This document shows positions 9,776 through 17,475 of a DNA stretch of 64,000 nt, piece after piece. The position numbers and the translations under genes were made by a program. The stretch lies in NCBI RefSeq assembly GCF_011634895.1, contig NZ_SIRR01000006.1:62001-126000 (forward strand), given 5' to 3'. The notes under the pieces were generated by a model. That model was given only the letters and a program-made list of their open reading frames with translations, was not told where the DNA came from and did not search any database. How positions within the stretch are numbered: position 1 is the first letter of the stretch; every line of letters starts with the position of its first letter. Source of the stretch: Rheinheimera pleomorphica (lineage in GTDB: Bacteria; Pseudomonadota; Gammaproteobacteria; Enterobacterales; Alteromonadaceae).

Positions 9776-10334
9776 GTTATCTGATCCTGTGGTCAAGTCC
9801 GCACAAAGTTTGCGCCATTATAGCCTTCAAGCGGCCGCCAGGGGAAGCCCCTGCGTTGCTATGTGTTACGGTGCGATGTCGGCAAAGGATCGATGTGGCA
9901 CTCATTTTAGTGTTGATCTGGAGCTAAGCCGCATTATCAGCCTTATATACTTTTACTGCAGGTTGAAAAGTGTTTTTAAAGCAAAATTATTTAACGGTTT
10001 TGCTTTGCATCTGGCGGCAATATGGTAGTCTATTCGACCGGTGAGCTGACAGCAGTAGACTGATAGCCCCGGTACAGGATAACGCCGCTAAGCGTTTTCC
10101 ACATAAATGGAAGTATTATAATAATAAGATGGGCACTGTAGTACACCCCTTATTTTATCTATCAAAACAATAAGTTAAACAACTCCATCACTGGCTCTTC
10201 GACAGAAAAGCTGGCGCGTTTGCTTGTGTTTCACACAGAGTTATCCACAGCTTGTTGTCGTGTAGGCCAGATGCTGGCGGTACAGCATACGCTGTGGCAT
10301 GCTATGGCTTTATTTGCGCAGGACATTCTTTCTC
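9776..10334. other. Long polA leader region with DnaA-box-like sites
   Basis: About 560 bases without a convincing gene. It holds a hairpin CAGGGG-AAG-CCCCTG (9839-9853), a DnaA-box variant TTTTCCACA (10095-10103), a TATAAT hexamer (10117-10122), an imperfect terminator-like hairpin AATAAG...CTTATT followed by TTATC (10123-10160), and a perfect DnaA box TTATCCACA (10241-10249). The polA start codon follows at 10335. This could be a DnaA-responsive polA promoter region with a long untranslated leader. All of this is seen in sequence, but function is inferred. Confidence 0.5.
10241..10249 (+). promoter_or_regulatory. Perfect DnaA box upstream of polA
   Basis: TTATCCACA matches the high-affinity E. 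coli DnaA box exactly. A second site fitting the relaxed consensus TTWTNCACA is at 10095-10103. Two boxes do not make an origin, but DnaA regulation of polA is possible. Confidence 0.5.
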
Positions 10335-13127
10335 ATGGTTACTATTCCCGACACACCGCTGATCCTGGTTGACGGCTCTTCTTATTTATTTCGCGCTTAT
10401 CATTCACCGCCACATTTAACCAATTCACGCGGCGAGGCAACCGGCGCTATTTACGGTGTAGTAAATATGCTGAAAAGTTTACTGCGCCAATACCAGCCCA
10501 GCCAAATGGCCGTGGTATTTGATGCTAAAGGGCCGACATTTCGTAACGAGATGTACAGTGAATACAAAGCACACAGACCGCCGATGCCGGATGATTTGCG
10601 CAGCCAGATTGAGCCATTACACCGTATTATTGAAGCGATGGGCTTGCCACTACTGTGTGTTAGCGGTGTAGAGGCAGATGATGTTATTGGTACCCTGGCG
10701 CGTCAGGCCAGCGCACAGGGGCGGCATACCCTGATTTCAACCGGCGATAAGGATATGGCGCAACTGGTTGATGAACACGTAACCTTAATAAACACCATGA
10801 CCAATACGCTGCTGGATCAGCAGGGAGTGCTGGATAAGTTTGGCATTGGCCCTGACCTGATCATCGACTACCTGGCGTTAATGGGTGATAAAGTCGATAA
10901 CATTCCCGGTTTACCAGGCGTGGGTGAAAAAACCGCGGCGGCATTATTGCAGGGGCTCGGGTCGATTGAGCAAATTTATCAACAGCTGGATCAGGTAGCG
11001 ACGCTGAGTTTTCGTGGTGCGAAAACAATGGCGGCGAAATTGCAGGAGTTTCGTCAGCAATTGCTGCTGTCATACCAGCTGGCAACAATAAAAACCGACG
11101 TTGAGCTGCCTTATCAGCTGGCCGATTTGATGATAAAAGCACCAGACAATGCCGCTTTGGCTGAGCTGTATAAGGATTGCGAATTCCGCCGCTGGTTAAG
11201 CGAAGTGCTGTCTGCCGGCGAAACCGTTAAACCGCAGAGTAAGGCCGCACAAATGGATATGCTGGCCGATGATGCTGAGCCGCAGCTAACAGAAAACAGC
11301 CCGGCGCCGCTTAATGCCAGCCAGTATCTGACCGTGCTGGATAAAGCCGCCTTTGCTTCTCTGCTGCAAACCCTCAGTGACGCTGAGTTAACGGCCTTTG
11401 ATACGGAAACCACCAGCCTGGATTATATGCAGGCCGAACTGGTGGGGATGTCTTTCGCTGTTACGGCAGGTCAGGCCTGGTATCTGCCATTGGCTCATGA
11501 CTATGTTGGCGCACCGGCGCAACTTGAGCGCGACTGGGTGCTGGCACAGCTTAAACCCTGGCTGGAAGATAACAGCAAAGCCAAAGTGGGGCAAAACCTG
11601 AAGTACGATCAAAGCGTGCTGGCGCGTTATAACATCCGCCTGAATGGGGTGCGCTTTGATACTATGCTGGAATCTTATGTGCTCAATTCGGTTGCCGCAC
11701 GGCATGATATGGATAGTCTGGCGCTGAAATACTTAGGCCATAAAACGGTTAGTTTTGAAGATATTGCCGGTAAGGGAGCCAAGCAGCTTAGTTTTAACCA
11801 GATAGCGCTGGACAAAGCCGCGCACTATGCAGCAGAAGATGCCGATGTGACATTACAGCTGCACCAGACATTATGGCCACAACTGCAGCAGCAACCGCAG
11901 CTGGTATCGGTACTTACTGAGATTGAAATGCCGCTGGTGGATATTTTATCGCGCATTGAACGCCACGGTGTGCTGATTGACAGCAGCTTACTGGCGGCGC
12001 AAAGTGAGCAATTGGCTAAACGCATTGCCGAGCTGGAGCAGCTGGCGTATGAACAGGCCGGTAAGCCGTTCAATCTGTCGTCACCAAAACAGCTGCAGGA
12101 AATCTTATTTAATCAGATGCAGTTACCGGTGATCAAAAAAACACCCACCGGTGCGCCGTCAACGGCGGAAGATGTCTTAGCAGAGCTGGCGCTGGAGTAT
12201 GAGTTCCCGAAACTGATCACCGAGCACCGCGGTTTAACCAAACTAAAATCTACTTATACCGATAAACTGCCGAAAATGGTGCATAAAGCAACCGGACGGG
12301 TACATACTTCTTATCATCAGGCCGTGGCCGCTACCGGCCGGTTAAGCTCAACAGATCCTAATTTACAAAACATCCCTATCCGCACTGAAGAAGGCCGGCG
12401 CATCCGTCAGGCCTTTATTGCGCCACCGGGTAAGAAAATTGTCGCGGTGGATTACTCGCAAATTGAATTGCGCATCATGGCGCACCTGTCGCAGGACAAA
12501 GCGCTGCTGGATGCCTTTGCACAAGGTTTGGATATCCACCGTGCTACTGCGGCGGAAGTGTTTGCTGTCAGCTTGGATCAGGTAACAGCAGAGCAGCGCC
12601 GCAGCGCCAAGGCCGTTAATTTCGGCTTGATATATGGCATGTCAGCCTTTGGTCTGGCGAAACAGTTAGGTGTGAGCCGCAATGAAGCGCAACAGTATGT
12701 CGACCGTTATTTTGAACGTTTCCCCGGTGTGCTGGATTATATGGAACGCACGCGTAAACAGGCACATGAACAAGGCTATGTTGAAACCCTGTTTGGCCGG
12801 CGGCTGTATTTGCCGGAGATTAATGCACAAAATATGGCGCGGCGTAAAGGCGCAGAGCGGGCCGCCATCAATGCGCCTATGCAAGGCACGGCGGCAGATA
12901 TTATTAAAAAAGCCATGATCGTCGTAGATAACTGGTTGCAGCAGCAGAGCGCAGACAGTATCGCTATGATTATGCAGGTACATGATGAACTGGTGTTCGA
13001 AGTTGATGCGCAGCAGCTTGATACTGTGATCCCGCAGTTGGTAAAACTCATGGCGCAGGCGGCATCACTGGATGTCCCCCTGCTGGCGGAAGCCGGGGCG
13101 GGGGATAATTGGGATCAGGCACATTAA
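10335..13127 (+). CDS. polA: DNA polymerase I
   Basis: A 930-residue enzyme for Okazaki-fragment processing and repair. The N-terminal 5'-nuclease domain (about 1-290) has VEADDVIGT and GDKDMAQL. The proofreading exonuclease (about 325-520) keeps its acidic residues: [15 protein letters not shown] and YAAEDADVT. The polymerase domain has motif [11 protein letters not shown], the O-helix [14 protein letters not shown] and motif C QVHDELVF. The ATG at 10335 ([14 protein letters not shown]) aligns with the E. coli start; CAGGAC lies 10 bases upstream, and the upstream ATG at 10299 would add 12 residues not seen in the family. All three activities appear intact. Confidence 0.98.
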   Translation: MVTIPDTPLILVDGSSYLFRAYHSPPHLTNSRGEATGAIYGVVNMLKSLLRQYQPSQMAVVFDAKGPTFRNEMYSEYKAHRPPMPDDLRSQIEPLHRIIEAMGLPLLCVSGVEADDVIGTLARQASAQGRHTLISTGDKDMAQLVDEHVTLINTMTNTLLDQQGVLDKFGIGPDLIIDYLALMGDKVDNIPGLPGVGEKTAAALLQGLGSIEQIYQQLDQVATLSFRGAKTMAAKLQEFRQQLLLSYQLATIKTDVELPYQLADLMIKAPDNAALAELYKDCEFRRWLSEVLSAGETVKPQSKAAQMDMLADDAEPQLTENSPAPLNASQYLTVLDKAAFASLLQTLSDAELTAFDTETTSLDYMQAELVGMSFAVTAGQAWYLPLAHDYVGAPAQLERDWVLAQLKPWLEDNSKAKVGQNLKYDQSVLARYNIRLNGVRFDTMLESYVLNSVAARHDMDSLALKYLGHKTVSFEDIAGKGAKQLSFNQIALDKAAHYAAEDADVTLQLHQTLWPQLQQQPQLVSVLTEIEMPLVDILSRIERHGVLIDSSLLAAQSEQLAKRIAELEQLAYEQAGKPFNLSSPKQLQEILFNQMQLPVIKKTPTGAPSTAEDVLAELALEYEFPKLITEHRGLTKLKSTYTDKLPKMVHKATGRVHTSYHQAVAATGRLSSTDPNLQNIPIRTEEGRRIRQAFIAPPGKKIVAVDYSQIELRIMAHLSQDKALLDAFAQGLDIHRATAAEVFAVSLDQVTAEQRRSAKAVNFGLIYGMSAFGLAKQLGVSRNEAQQYVDRYFERFPGVLDYMERTRKQAHEQGYVETLFGRRLYLPEINAQNMARRKGAERAAINAPMQGTAADIIKKAMIVVDNWLQQQSADSIAMIMQVHDELVFEVDAQQLDTVIPQLVKLMAQAASLDVPLLAEAGAGDNWDQAH

Positions 13128-13198
13128 AATGGAACTTAATTGACAGGCCCAGGTCTGATATTCCAGTTACATTATCCCTCTCTCCTGTTTTAACCGTT

Positions 13199-13226
13199 AT
13201 CCCGCCGTCATCGGCGGGATTTTTTT
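13199..13226 (+). terminator. polA intrinsic terminator
   Basis: The stem CCCGCCG (13201-13207) / CGGCGGG (13212-13218), extendable by an A-T pair on each side, is followed by seven T residues. It lies 73 bases after the polA stop. Confidence 0.9.
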
Positions 13227-13308
13227 GTTTCACTTCGTAATTTAATTACCTTATTTTTCAGTTTGAACAAATAAAAGCCGATAAATGTAGTTTTATTACA
13301 GAAAAGGC

Positions 13309-13336
13309 TTGCAATTTAAAGCTGATTGGCTAAAAT
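13309..13336 (+). promoter_or_regulatory. spf (Spot 42) promoter
   Basis: -35 TTGCAA (13309-13314) and -10 TAAAAT (13331-13336) with a 16-base spacer, positioned so that transcription starts at the conserved first base of Spot 42 (13344). In E. coli this promoter is repressed by CRP-cAMP; I did not find a convincing CRP site here. Confidence 0.7.
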
Positions 13337-13343
13337 TTGTCGG

Positions 13344-13456
13344 GTAGGGTACAGAGGTAAGATGTTCTATCTTTCAACGCCAGAGCTTTAGTGCTCCAGC
13401 CCATGAAAGTAGGCTTATTTAGCCGCCCCACTGCTTGCAGTGGGGCGTTTTTTTTT
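13344..13456 (+). ncRNA. spf: Spot 42 small RNA
   Basis: A 113-base Hfq-dependent regulatory RNA of catabolite control. The 5' 33 bases (GTAGGGTACAGAGGTAAGAT, then GTTCTATCTTTCA) match the E. coli Spot 42 5' end as I recall it. The RNA ends in AGCCGCCCCACTG and a 10-bp terminator stem with a CTTG loop, followed by a T run (13448-13456). The middle third (about 13377-13415) differs from E. coli, as expected for this family. It lies between polA and engB, the same place as in enterics and vibrios. Confidence 0.96.
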
Positions 13457-13594
13457 GCCGGAAAACGGCTTCTTGTCGTCTGCTATCCGGCTGGAACGCG
13501 GTGAAAACACTGTTTTAAGCTGACACTACGGCTGGGAAACTGAAAATTTGTGAGATTTTTTAGAGCAAATACTTCAAACGTGGAAATTTTGCTG

Positions 13595-13600
13595 TATAAT
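13595..13600 (+). promoter_or_regulatory. Consensus -10 box of a candidate small RNA
   Basis: A perfect TATAAT lies 6 bases before the predicted RNA start at 13607. The -35 region is weak (CTTCAA at 13572-13577, 17-base spacing), which suggests help from an activator. An AT-rich tract lies upstream. Confidence 0.55.
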
Positions 13601-13606
13601 GACGTT

Positions 13607-13692
13607 GTCTTAGCGATAAGACACCCTGTTGATTTGAAATTATAGCTTCTCCCCGTTTGCTATGGCCGACACCCAAGGGTGTCGGTTTTTTT
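13607..13692 (+). ncRNA. Candidate new small RNA between spf and engB
   Basis: An 86-base unit with the full anatomy of an Hfq-type small RNA. It has a perfect TATAAT 6 bases upstream, a 5' hairpin GTCTTA-GCGA-TAAGAC (13607-13622, GNRA loop), about 40 bases of single-stranded pyrimidine-rich sequence including CTTCTCCCCG (13647-13656), and a perfect 9-bp terminator stem CCGACACCC/GGGTGTCGG (13666-13685) followed by seven T residues. The terminator points along the + strand, so it does not serve engB, which converges on it. No open reading frame is seen, and I do not recognise a known family. The region could be the 3' end of a longer transcript, but spf's own terminator intervenes. Confidence 0.62.
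13666..13692 (+). terminator. Terminator of the candidate small RNA
   Basis: Perfect 9-bp stem CCGACACCC / GGGTGTCGG with an AA apex, followed by TTTTTTT (13686-13692). The U-tract is only on the + strand side. Confidence 0.9.
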
Positions 13693-13699
13693 CTGCCTG

Positions 13700-14365
13700 T
13701 TAGTCTATAGCTGGCCGTTCCGTGTCGTCAGTAGCGCCGTACCAGCGATCCAGTACTTGCTCTAACTCTGCTAATCCTAGTTTATTCAATGAACTAAACG
13801 CATGTACTGTCACGTCGCCCATAAAGGCCAGTGCGGCTTCTCTGACTTCCAGTAAGGTTTTCTTGCGTGCTCCCGGCCCTAATTTGTCGGCCTTGGTCAG
13901 CAATATCAGTACAGGCAGCTCACTGCCCACAGCCCAGTGCACTAAATCCTGATCTAAATCTTTCAGTGGGTGGCGGATGTCCATTAATACCACCAGCCCC
14001 TTTAAGCTATCGCGTTTCATCAGGTATTCGGCCAGCGACTTTTGCCATTTTTCTTTTATTGCCATCGGCACCTTAGCAAAGCCGTAACCGGGTAAATCGA
14101 TCAGCCGGCGTTGCTGATCCAAGCTAAAGGTATTAATCAGTTGGGTGCGGCCTGGCGTTTTACTGGTGCGGGCTAAACTATTTTGCCGTGTCAGCGTATT
14201 TAAAGCACTGGATTTACCCGCGTTAGAGCGACCGGCAAAGGCAACTTCGACGCCTTCATCGGCTGGCAACGCTTTAATATCGGGAGCACTGGTTAAAAAA
14301 GTAGCTTGCTGATAGTTTATTTTTGACTTGTACACTGCCTTCTCCGGCGGATAATTTGACGTCAT
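13700..14365 (-). CDS. engB: Ribosome biogenesis GTP-binding protein EngB (YihA)
   Basis: A 221-residue TrmE-Era-EngA-EngB-type GTPase needed for late 50S subunit assembly. G1 is GRSNAGKS, followed by [15 protein letters not shown] (G2), DLPGYG (G3), LTKADK (G4) and FSSL (G5). Similarity to E. coli EngB is strong from [15 protein letters not shown] onwards. The N terminus is about 14 residues longer than in E. coli; the start at 14365 is taken because no better ribosome site is apparent. It is convergent with the small-RNA region and divergent from cytochrome c4, a conserved arrangement in related bacteria. Confidence 0.96.
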   Translation of the reverse strand: MTSNYPPEKAVYKSKINYQQATFLTSAPDIKALPADEGVEVAFAGRSNAGKSSALNTLTRQNSLARTSKTPGRTQLINTFSLDQQRRLIDLPGYGFAKVPMAIKEKWQKSLAEYLMKRDSLKGLVVLMDIRHPLKDLDQDLVHWAVGSELPVLILLTKADKLGPGARKKTLLEVREAALAFMGDVTVHAFSSLNKLGLAELEQVLDRWYGATDDTERPAID

Positions 14366-14516
14366 TGTAGCGGATCTGACAGATCGGCAGAAGCTTTTGC
14401 ATGCGCTATGGGATTTTACTTTAGGCAGTTTCGTGTAAAATAGGCATAAAAATTAGGGTTATTACACTTGGTTGCCAGTATGCTGGCGGTTTAATGCGGA
14501 CAGAGACGGATAAAAA

Positions 14517-15143
14517 ATGAAAAAAATTCTATTTCCACTGACGCTGTTATTCGGTCTAATCGGAACAGCCCAGGCGTTTGACGGTGATGCTGAAGCAGGT
14601 AAAGCGAAGTCGGCAGTATGTGCAGCTTGTCACAGCGCAGACGGTAACAGTGCGGTGGATATGTATCCTAAGCTGGCTGGCCAGCATGCCCCTTATCTAT
14701 ACAAGCAATTACAGAACTATAAAACCGGTATGGAAACCGCCGGTAAGCAAGGCCGTAACAATAGCATTATGTTTGGTATGGTGGCGGCGCTGTCAGATCA
14801 GGATATGAAAGATTTAGCCGCCTACTTTGCTTCACAAAAAATGAAAGCCGGTACTACACCAGAGAATGTGATTGCCCGTGGTGAGCAGCTGTATCGCGGT
14901 GGTGATGCTGAACGTGGTATCGCCGCTTGTATCGCCTGCCATGGTCCACGTGGTAACGGCACCAGCCTGGGTGGTTTCCCGAAGATATCGTTTCAGCATG
15001 CGAATTATCTGAAAACGACCTTACAGGAGTTTCGTAGCGGTCAGCGTGCCAATGATCTGAATGGCATGATGCAGGATATCGCCCGGAAACTGACAGACGA
15101 AGATATCGAAGTGTTGTCCCAATATCTGGGTGGCTTGCACTAA
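14517..15143 (+). CDS. Dihaem cytochrome c4
   Basis: A 208-residue periplasmic protein with a signal peptide (about 1-20, ending AQA) and two cytochrome c domains in tandem, with haem motifs CAACH (about 36-40) and CIACH (about 140-144). Methionine ligands are probable in the NSIMFGM and LNGMMQD segments. Cytochrome c4 is a membrane-associated electron donor to cbb3-type oxidases. AGAGACGGATAAAAA precedes the ATG. A strong terminator follows at 15161-15190. Confidence 0.95.
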   Translation: MKKILFPLTLLFGLIGTAQAFDGDAEAGKAKSAVCAACHSADGNSAVDMYPKLAGQHAPYLYKQLQNYKTGMETAGKQGRNNSIMFGMVAALSDQDMKDLAAYFASQKMKAGTTPENVIARGEQLYRGGDAERGIAACIACHGPRGNGTSLGGFPKISFQHANYLKTTLQEFRSGQRANDLNGMMQDIARKLTDEDIEVLSQYLGGLH

Positions 15144-15160
15144 GCCCCGACGTTTACCGC

Positions 15161-15190
15161 AAAAAAGCCGGCGTTTATCGCCGGTTTTTT
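15161..15190 (+). terminator. Intrinsic terminator of cytochrome c4
   Basis: CCGGCG (15168-15173) / CGCCGG (15079+100, i.e. 15179-15184) with a 5-base loop, flanked by AAAAAA on the left and TTTTTT on the right. The A and T flanks allow further pairing. Confidence 0.9.
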
Positions 15191-15208
15191 CTTTGCGGCG
15201 GCTGGATT

Positions 15209-15239
15209 TTTGTGCGAAATATCGCACAAAGGTTGTAAG
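15209..15239. promoter_or_regulatory. Palindromic operator and GacA/UvrY-like half site upstream of csrB
   Basis: TTTGTGCGA-AATA-TCGCACAAA is a perfect 9-bp inverted repeat with a 4-base spacer (15209-15230). TGTAAG (15234-15239), the left half of the GacA/UvrY box TGTAAG-N6-CTTACA, follows directly; the right half is not conserved. Both lie about 175-205 bases upstream of the predicted csrB start, roughly where the UvrY site of enteric csrB lies. The protein bound by the palindrome is unknown. Confidence 0.45.
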
Positions 15240-15378
15240 AGAACAGCGAATTGATATTTTTATTGAACTTTTTTTGCTGCTTGAAATATAGTTTAACGTT
15301 ATGATTTTAAACGTTTAAAAATGAAACGACAGATTAAATGTGCTTTTTTTTGCAGCAAGCGCTTGCCATCTGGTCAGA

Positions 15379-15406
15379 TTGGAGTAAATTGGTGCTCAGT
15401 TACACT
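15379..15406 (+). promoter_or_regulatory. csrB promoter
   Basis: -35-like TTGGAG (15379-15384) and -10 TACACT (15401-15406) with a 16-base spacer, giving a start near 15413. The deviation from consensus fits an activator-dependent promoter. Confidence 0.5.
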
Positions 15407-15659
15407 TTGTAACGTTTAACAACAGGGACTCGCCGCAGGGAAGTAACAGTACCAGTACGCAAGTGCGCGGTGCCTTAGTTTTAACCACATCGGGACGATG
15501 TGCTGCGTGATGTCACGCTCAGGGATGGTTACGAAAGTATCAGGAAGATCGTAAAGAATAAAAAAACCTCAGCCAGGAAGGCAATATAAAACAGGGATTA
15601 AGAAAACAGGGTGTTGCAGCAACATCAGGACGATGACAGCGAATGAGAGAAGTGTCCAC

Positions 15660-15689
15660 TTGACACAAATATATCCGGGGCGATAAGAC
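15660..15689 (+). promoter_or_regulatory. Possible promoter inside the csrB 3' end
   Basis: A perfect -35 TTGACA (15660-15665) followed after 18 bases by TAAGAC (15684-15689), a poor -10. It is the only promoter-like sequence close ahead of the methyltransferase gene at 15733, which starts just 21 bases after the csrB terminator. Confidence 0.3.
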
Positions 15690-15706
15690 TTTCTTATCGC
15701 CTTTTT
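15679..15706 (+). terminator. csrB intrinsic terminator
   Basis: GGCGATAAGA (15679-15688) / TCTTATCGCC (15692-15701), a perfect 10-bp stem with a 3-base loop, followed by TTTTTCTTTT. Confidence 0.9.
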
Positions 15707-15732
15707 CTTTTACTCAACGTAAACCCTCTGTT

Positions 15733-16383
15733 ATGCCTAATTCGAGTTGTCCGCTTTGTGATGCAAAGCAGGTAAATTTTTTCCAACAAGACGTTCGCCG
15801 CAGTTATTATCAATGCCAGCAATGTATGCTGGTGTTTGCTGACCGTGCCAGTTTGCTGTCGGCCACAGAAGAACTGACGCAATATCAGTTGCATCAGAAT
15901 GATGTACAGGACCTGGGCTATCGACGTTTTTTACAGCGGCTGGCTGGCCCTTTGCTGGCAAACTTACCGTCAGCTAAGCTTAGCGGGCTGGATTTTGGTT
16001 GCGGACCTGGGCCCCTGTTAGCGCAAATGTTGGCTGAGGCTGGCCATGATATGGCAGTTTGGGACCCGTATTTTGCCGCTGAGCCGGCGGTGTTACAACA
16101 CCAGTACGACTTTATCAGTTGCAGTGAAGCCATAGAGCACTTTGCTAACCCACGGCAGGAATGGGCGTTGTGGTTGCAATTGCTTAAGCCCGGCGCAACG
16201 CTGGCCATTATGACCAAGCGCTATACCAGTGCCGATGCTTTTGCGAACTGGCATTATAAACTGGACCCGACGCATATCAGTTTTTTCGCAGCTCAGACCT
16301 TTGCTTATCTGGCCGAGCGCGATGGCTTTGACCTGCAACTGGTGTCGGATGATGTCGTATTGTTAAAGCAGATAAAGCATTAG
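15733..16383 (+). CDS. SAM-dependent methyltransferase with N-terminal zinc ribbon
   Basis: A 216-residue protein. The N terminus has two CxxC pairs (CPLC at about 5-8 and CQQC at about 28-31) that look like a zinc ribbon. The class I methyltransferase core follows with the SAM motif LDFGCGPGP (near residue 85) and the motif II/III region SEAIEHF. Similar proteins act on small molecules or glycan-related substrates; the substrate here is unknown. No clear Shine-Dalgarno sequence precedes the ATG. Its start is only 21 bases beyond the csrB terminator, so expression may depend on read-through or on a promoter within csrB. Confidence 0.85.
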   Translation: MPNSSCPLCDAKQVNFFQQDVRRSYYQCQQCMLVFADRASLLSATEELTQYQLHQNDVQDLGYRRFLQRLAGPLLANLPSAKLSGLDFGCGPGPLLAQMLAEAGHDMAVWDPYFAAEPAVLQHQYDFISCSEAIEHFANPRQEWALWLQLLKPGATLAIMTKRYTSADAFANWHYKLDPTHISFFAAQTFAYLAERDGFDLQLVSDDVVLLKQIKH

Positions 16384-16436
16384 TGTTTCGCGGCAAAACT
16401 GGTTAAAATGTGCGCCCTTTTTTACAGGTAACCACC

Positions 16437-16982
16437 ATGACACGTCAGAAAAAAACGCGCTCTGCCGGCCCCAACGGCCTGCGGAACTTGTCGGCAGAAG
16501 ATATTCGTAAAACCCGTCAGCCGAAAGAGCAGACTAAGAAAAAAGGTGCCGGGCTAAAAGCCGGTAGCCGTAATAGTGTGGCGGTGTCTGGCAACGAGAC
16601 AACGGGCAGCGCGGCCAAGAAAGACAAACGTCTGGGCAGCAAAAAGCCGATCCCGTTACTGCCGGTTACTGATGTTGCTGTGGCACCGGTGATCGTGCCA
16701 CAACCGAAGGCCAGCCTGGCCAAAGCCAAGCCGCAAGCGGTGAGCCCAGAGCAAGAGCTGCTACTTATTGAAAATGACAGCTATTTACAGCAGTTGTTAG
16801 AGCGGGTGGAACAGGACGAGATCCTCACCGGCAAAGATGCGAAGTACTTTAATGCCAAAATAGCCCGTATGGAACAGCTGATGGCTGAGCTGGGATTATC
16901 TGACGATGAGGCTGAGGTTGATCCGCTGGCGGCTTTTGAGAGTAAAGATTGGCGTAAAGATCTGTTGGGCGATGAGGACTAA
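16437..16982 (+). CDS. yihI: Der GTPase-activating protein YihI
   Basis: A 181-residue protein with a very basic, disordered N-terminal half (about 1-95, rich in K, R, A and G) and an acidic helical C-terminal half (about 105-181). It matches the layout of YihI, which stimulates the GTPase Der (EngA) and delays 50S assembly. The conserved KKPIPL motif and the helix ELLLIENDSYLQQLLERVE are recognisable. I took the ATG at 16437, after CAGGT, instead of the GTG at 16410. The DUF2489 gene follows after 2 bases, an arrangement found in related bacteria. Confidence 0.9.
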   Translation: MTRQKKTRSAGPNGLRNLSAEDIRKTRQPKEQTKKKGAGLKAGSRNSVAVSGNETTGSAAKKDKRLGSKKPIPLLPVTDVAVAPVIVPQPKASLAKAKPQAVSPEQELLLIENDSYLQQLLERVEQDEILTGKDAKYFNAKIARMEQLMAELGLSDDEAEVDPLAAFESKDWRKDLLGDED

Positions 16983-16984
16983 CC

Positions 16985-17461
16985 TTGGATACTAGCGTGT
17001 TGATAGCCATTGTCGTTGGCGCCGTTATCATTGCCGGGCTGGCATTTTACGCGGGAACTTTGCTCTGGCGTGTGCAGCAGCAACGATTGGCGCAGCAACA
17101 GCAAGCGGCGCAGTTACAGCAGCAAAAGGCAGAAAAAGCGCTGTATCTGCGTGATAGCATTATTCTGATTTGCAAAGCAATGCGGGAAGAGCAGTGCGAA
17201 CTGTCAGAAGGTTCCCTTCGCTTATGGGTGTTGCTGGACCATCTGGTACCCGAGCGGACACCGGATCCGGTACTCAGCTATCCGGGGTTGCACCAGATGT
17301 ATCAGGTGGTGAAAGATATGCCGACGCACCAGGCCCGCAAAGCACAGGACAAAGCGCTGACACGGCAACAGGATAAGGTGCGGCTAAAAGCGGAACATGA
17401 GCTAAAAGACGTTATTCAGGCTGATGTGGCCGCCTTGCTACAGCGGTTTCAGGCGCAGTAA
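16985..17461 (+). CDS. DUF2489 membrane-anchored protein
   Basis: A 158-residue protein with one N-terminal membrane helix (about 5-27), a glutamine-rich coiled coil (about 30-50) and a soluble DUF2489-like domain (about 55-158). The proposed TTG start at 16985 has GAGGA at 16973-16977 with good spacing; the GTG at 16997 is the alternative. It is coupled to yihI (2-base gap), which suggests a shared operon. The biochemical function is unknown. It converges on an amidohydrolase gene with 14 bases between the stops. Confidence 0.82.
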   Translation: MDTSVLIAIVVGAVIIAGLAFYAGTLLWRVQQQRLAQQQQAAQLQQQKAEKALYLRDSIILICKAMREEQCELSEGSLRLWVLLDHLVPERTPDPVLSYPGLHQMYQVVKDMPTHQARKAQDKALTRQQDKVRLKAEHELKDVIQADVAALLQRFQAQ

Positions 17462-17475
17462 CAAGGCTTAGCAGC

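Larger units (their letters stand above)
15413..15711 (+). ncRNA. csrB: CsrB-family CsrA-sequestering RNA
   Basis: A non-coding transcript of about 300 bases with eight GGA motifs, mostly in CAGGGA, CAGGAAG or CGGGACG context. Two are in textbook CsrA-binding hairpin loops: CACATCG-GGA-CGATGTG (15486-15502) and CATC-AGGAC-GATG (15623-15635). It ends in a 10-bp terminator. These are the defining features of CsrB/CsrC/RsmY-type RNAs, which titrate the translational regulator CsrA (RsmA) downstream of the BarA/UvrY system. The exact 5' end is inferred from the promoter. No coding potential is seen. Confidence 0.88.

Noticed and set aside
10095..10249. Chromosomal origin (oriC) at the polA leader
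   Set aside because: Only two DnaA boxes, no AT-rich 13-mers or dnaA/gidA/mnmG neighbours; recorded only as possible regulation.
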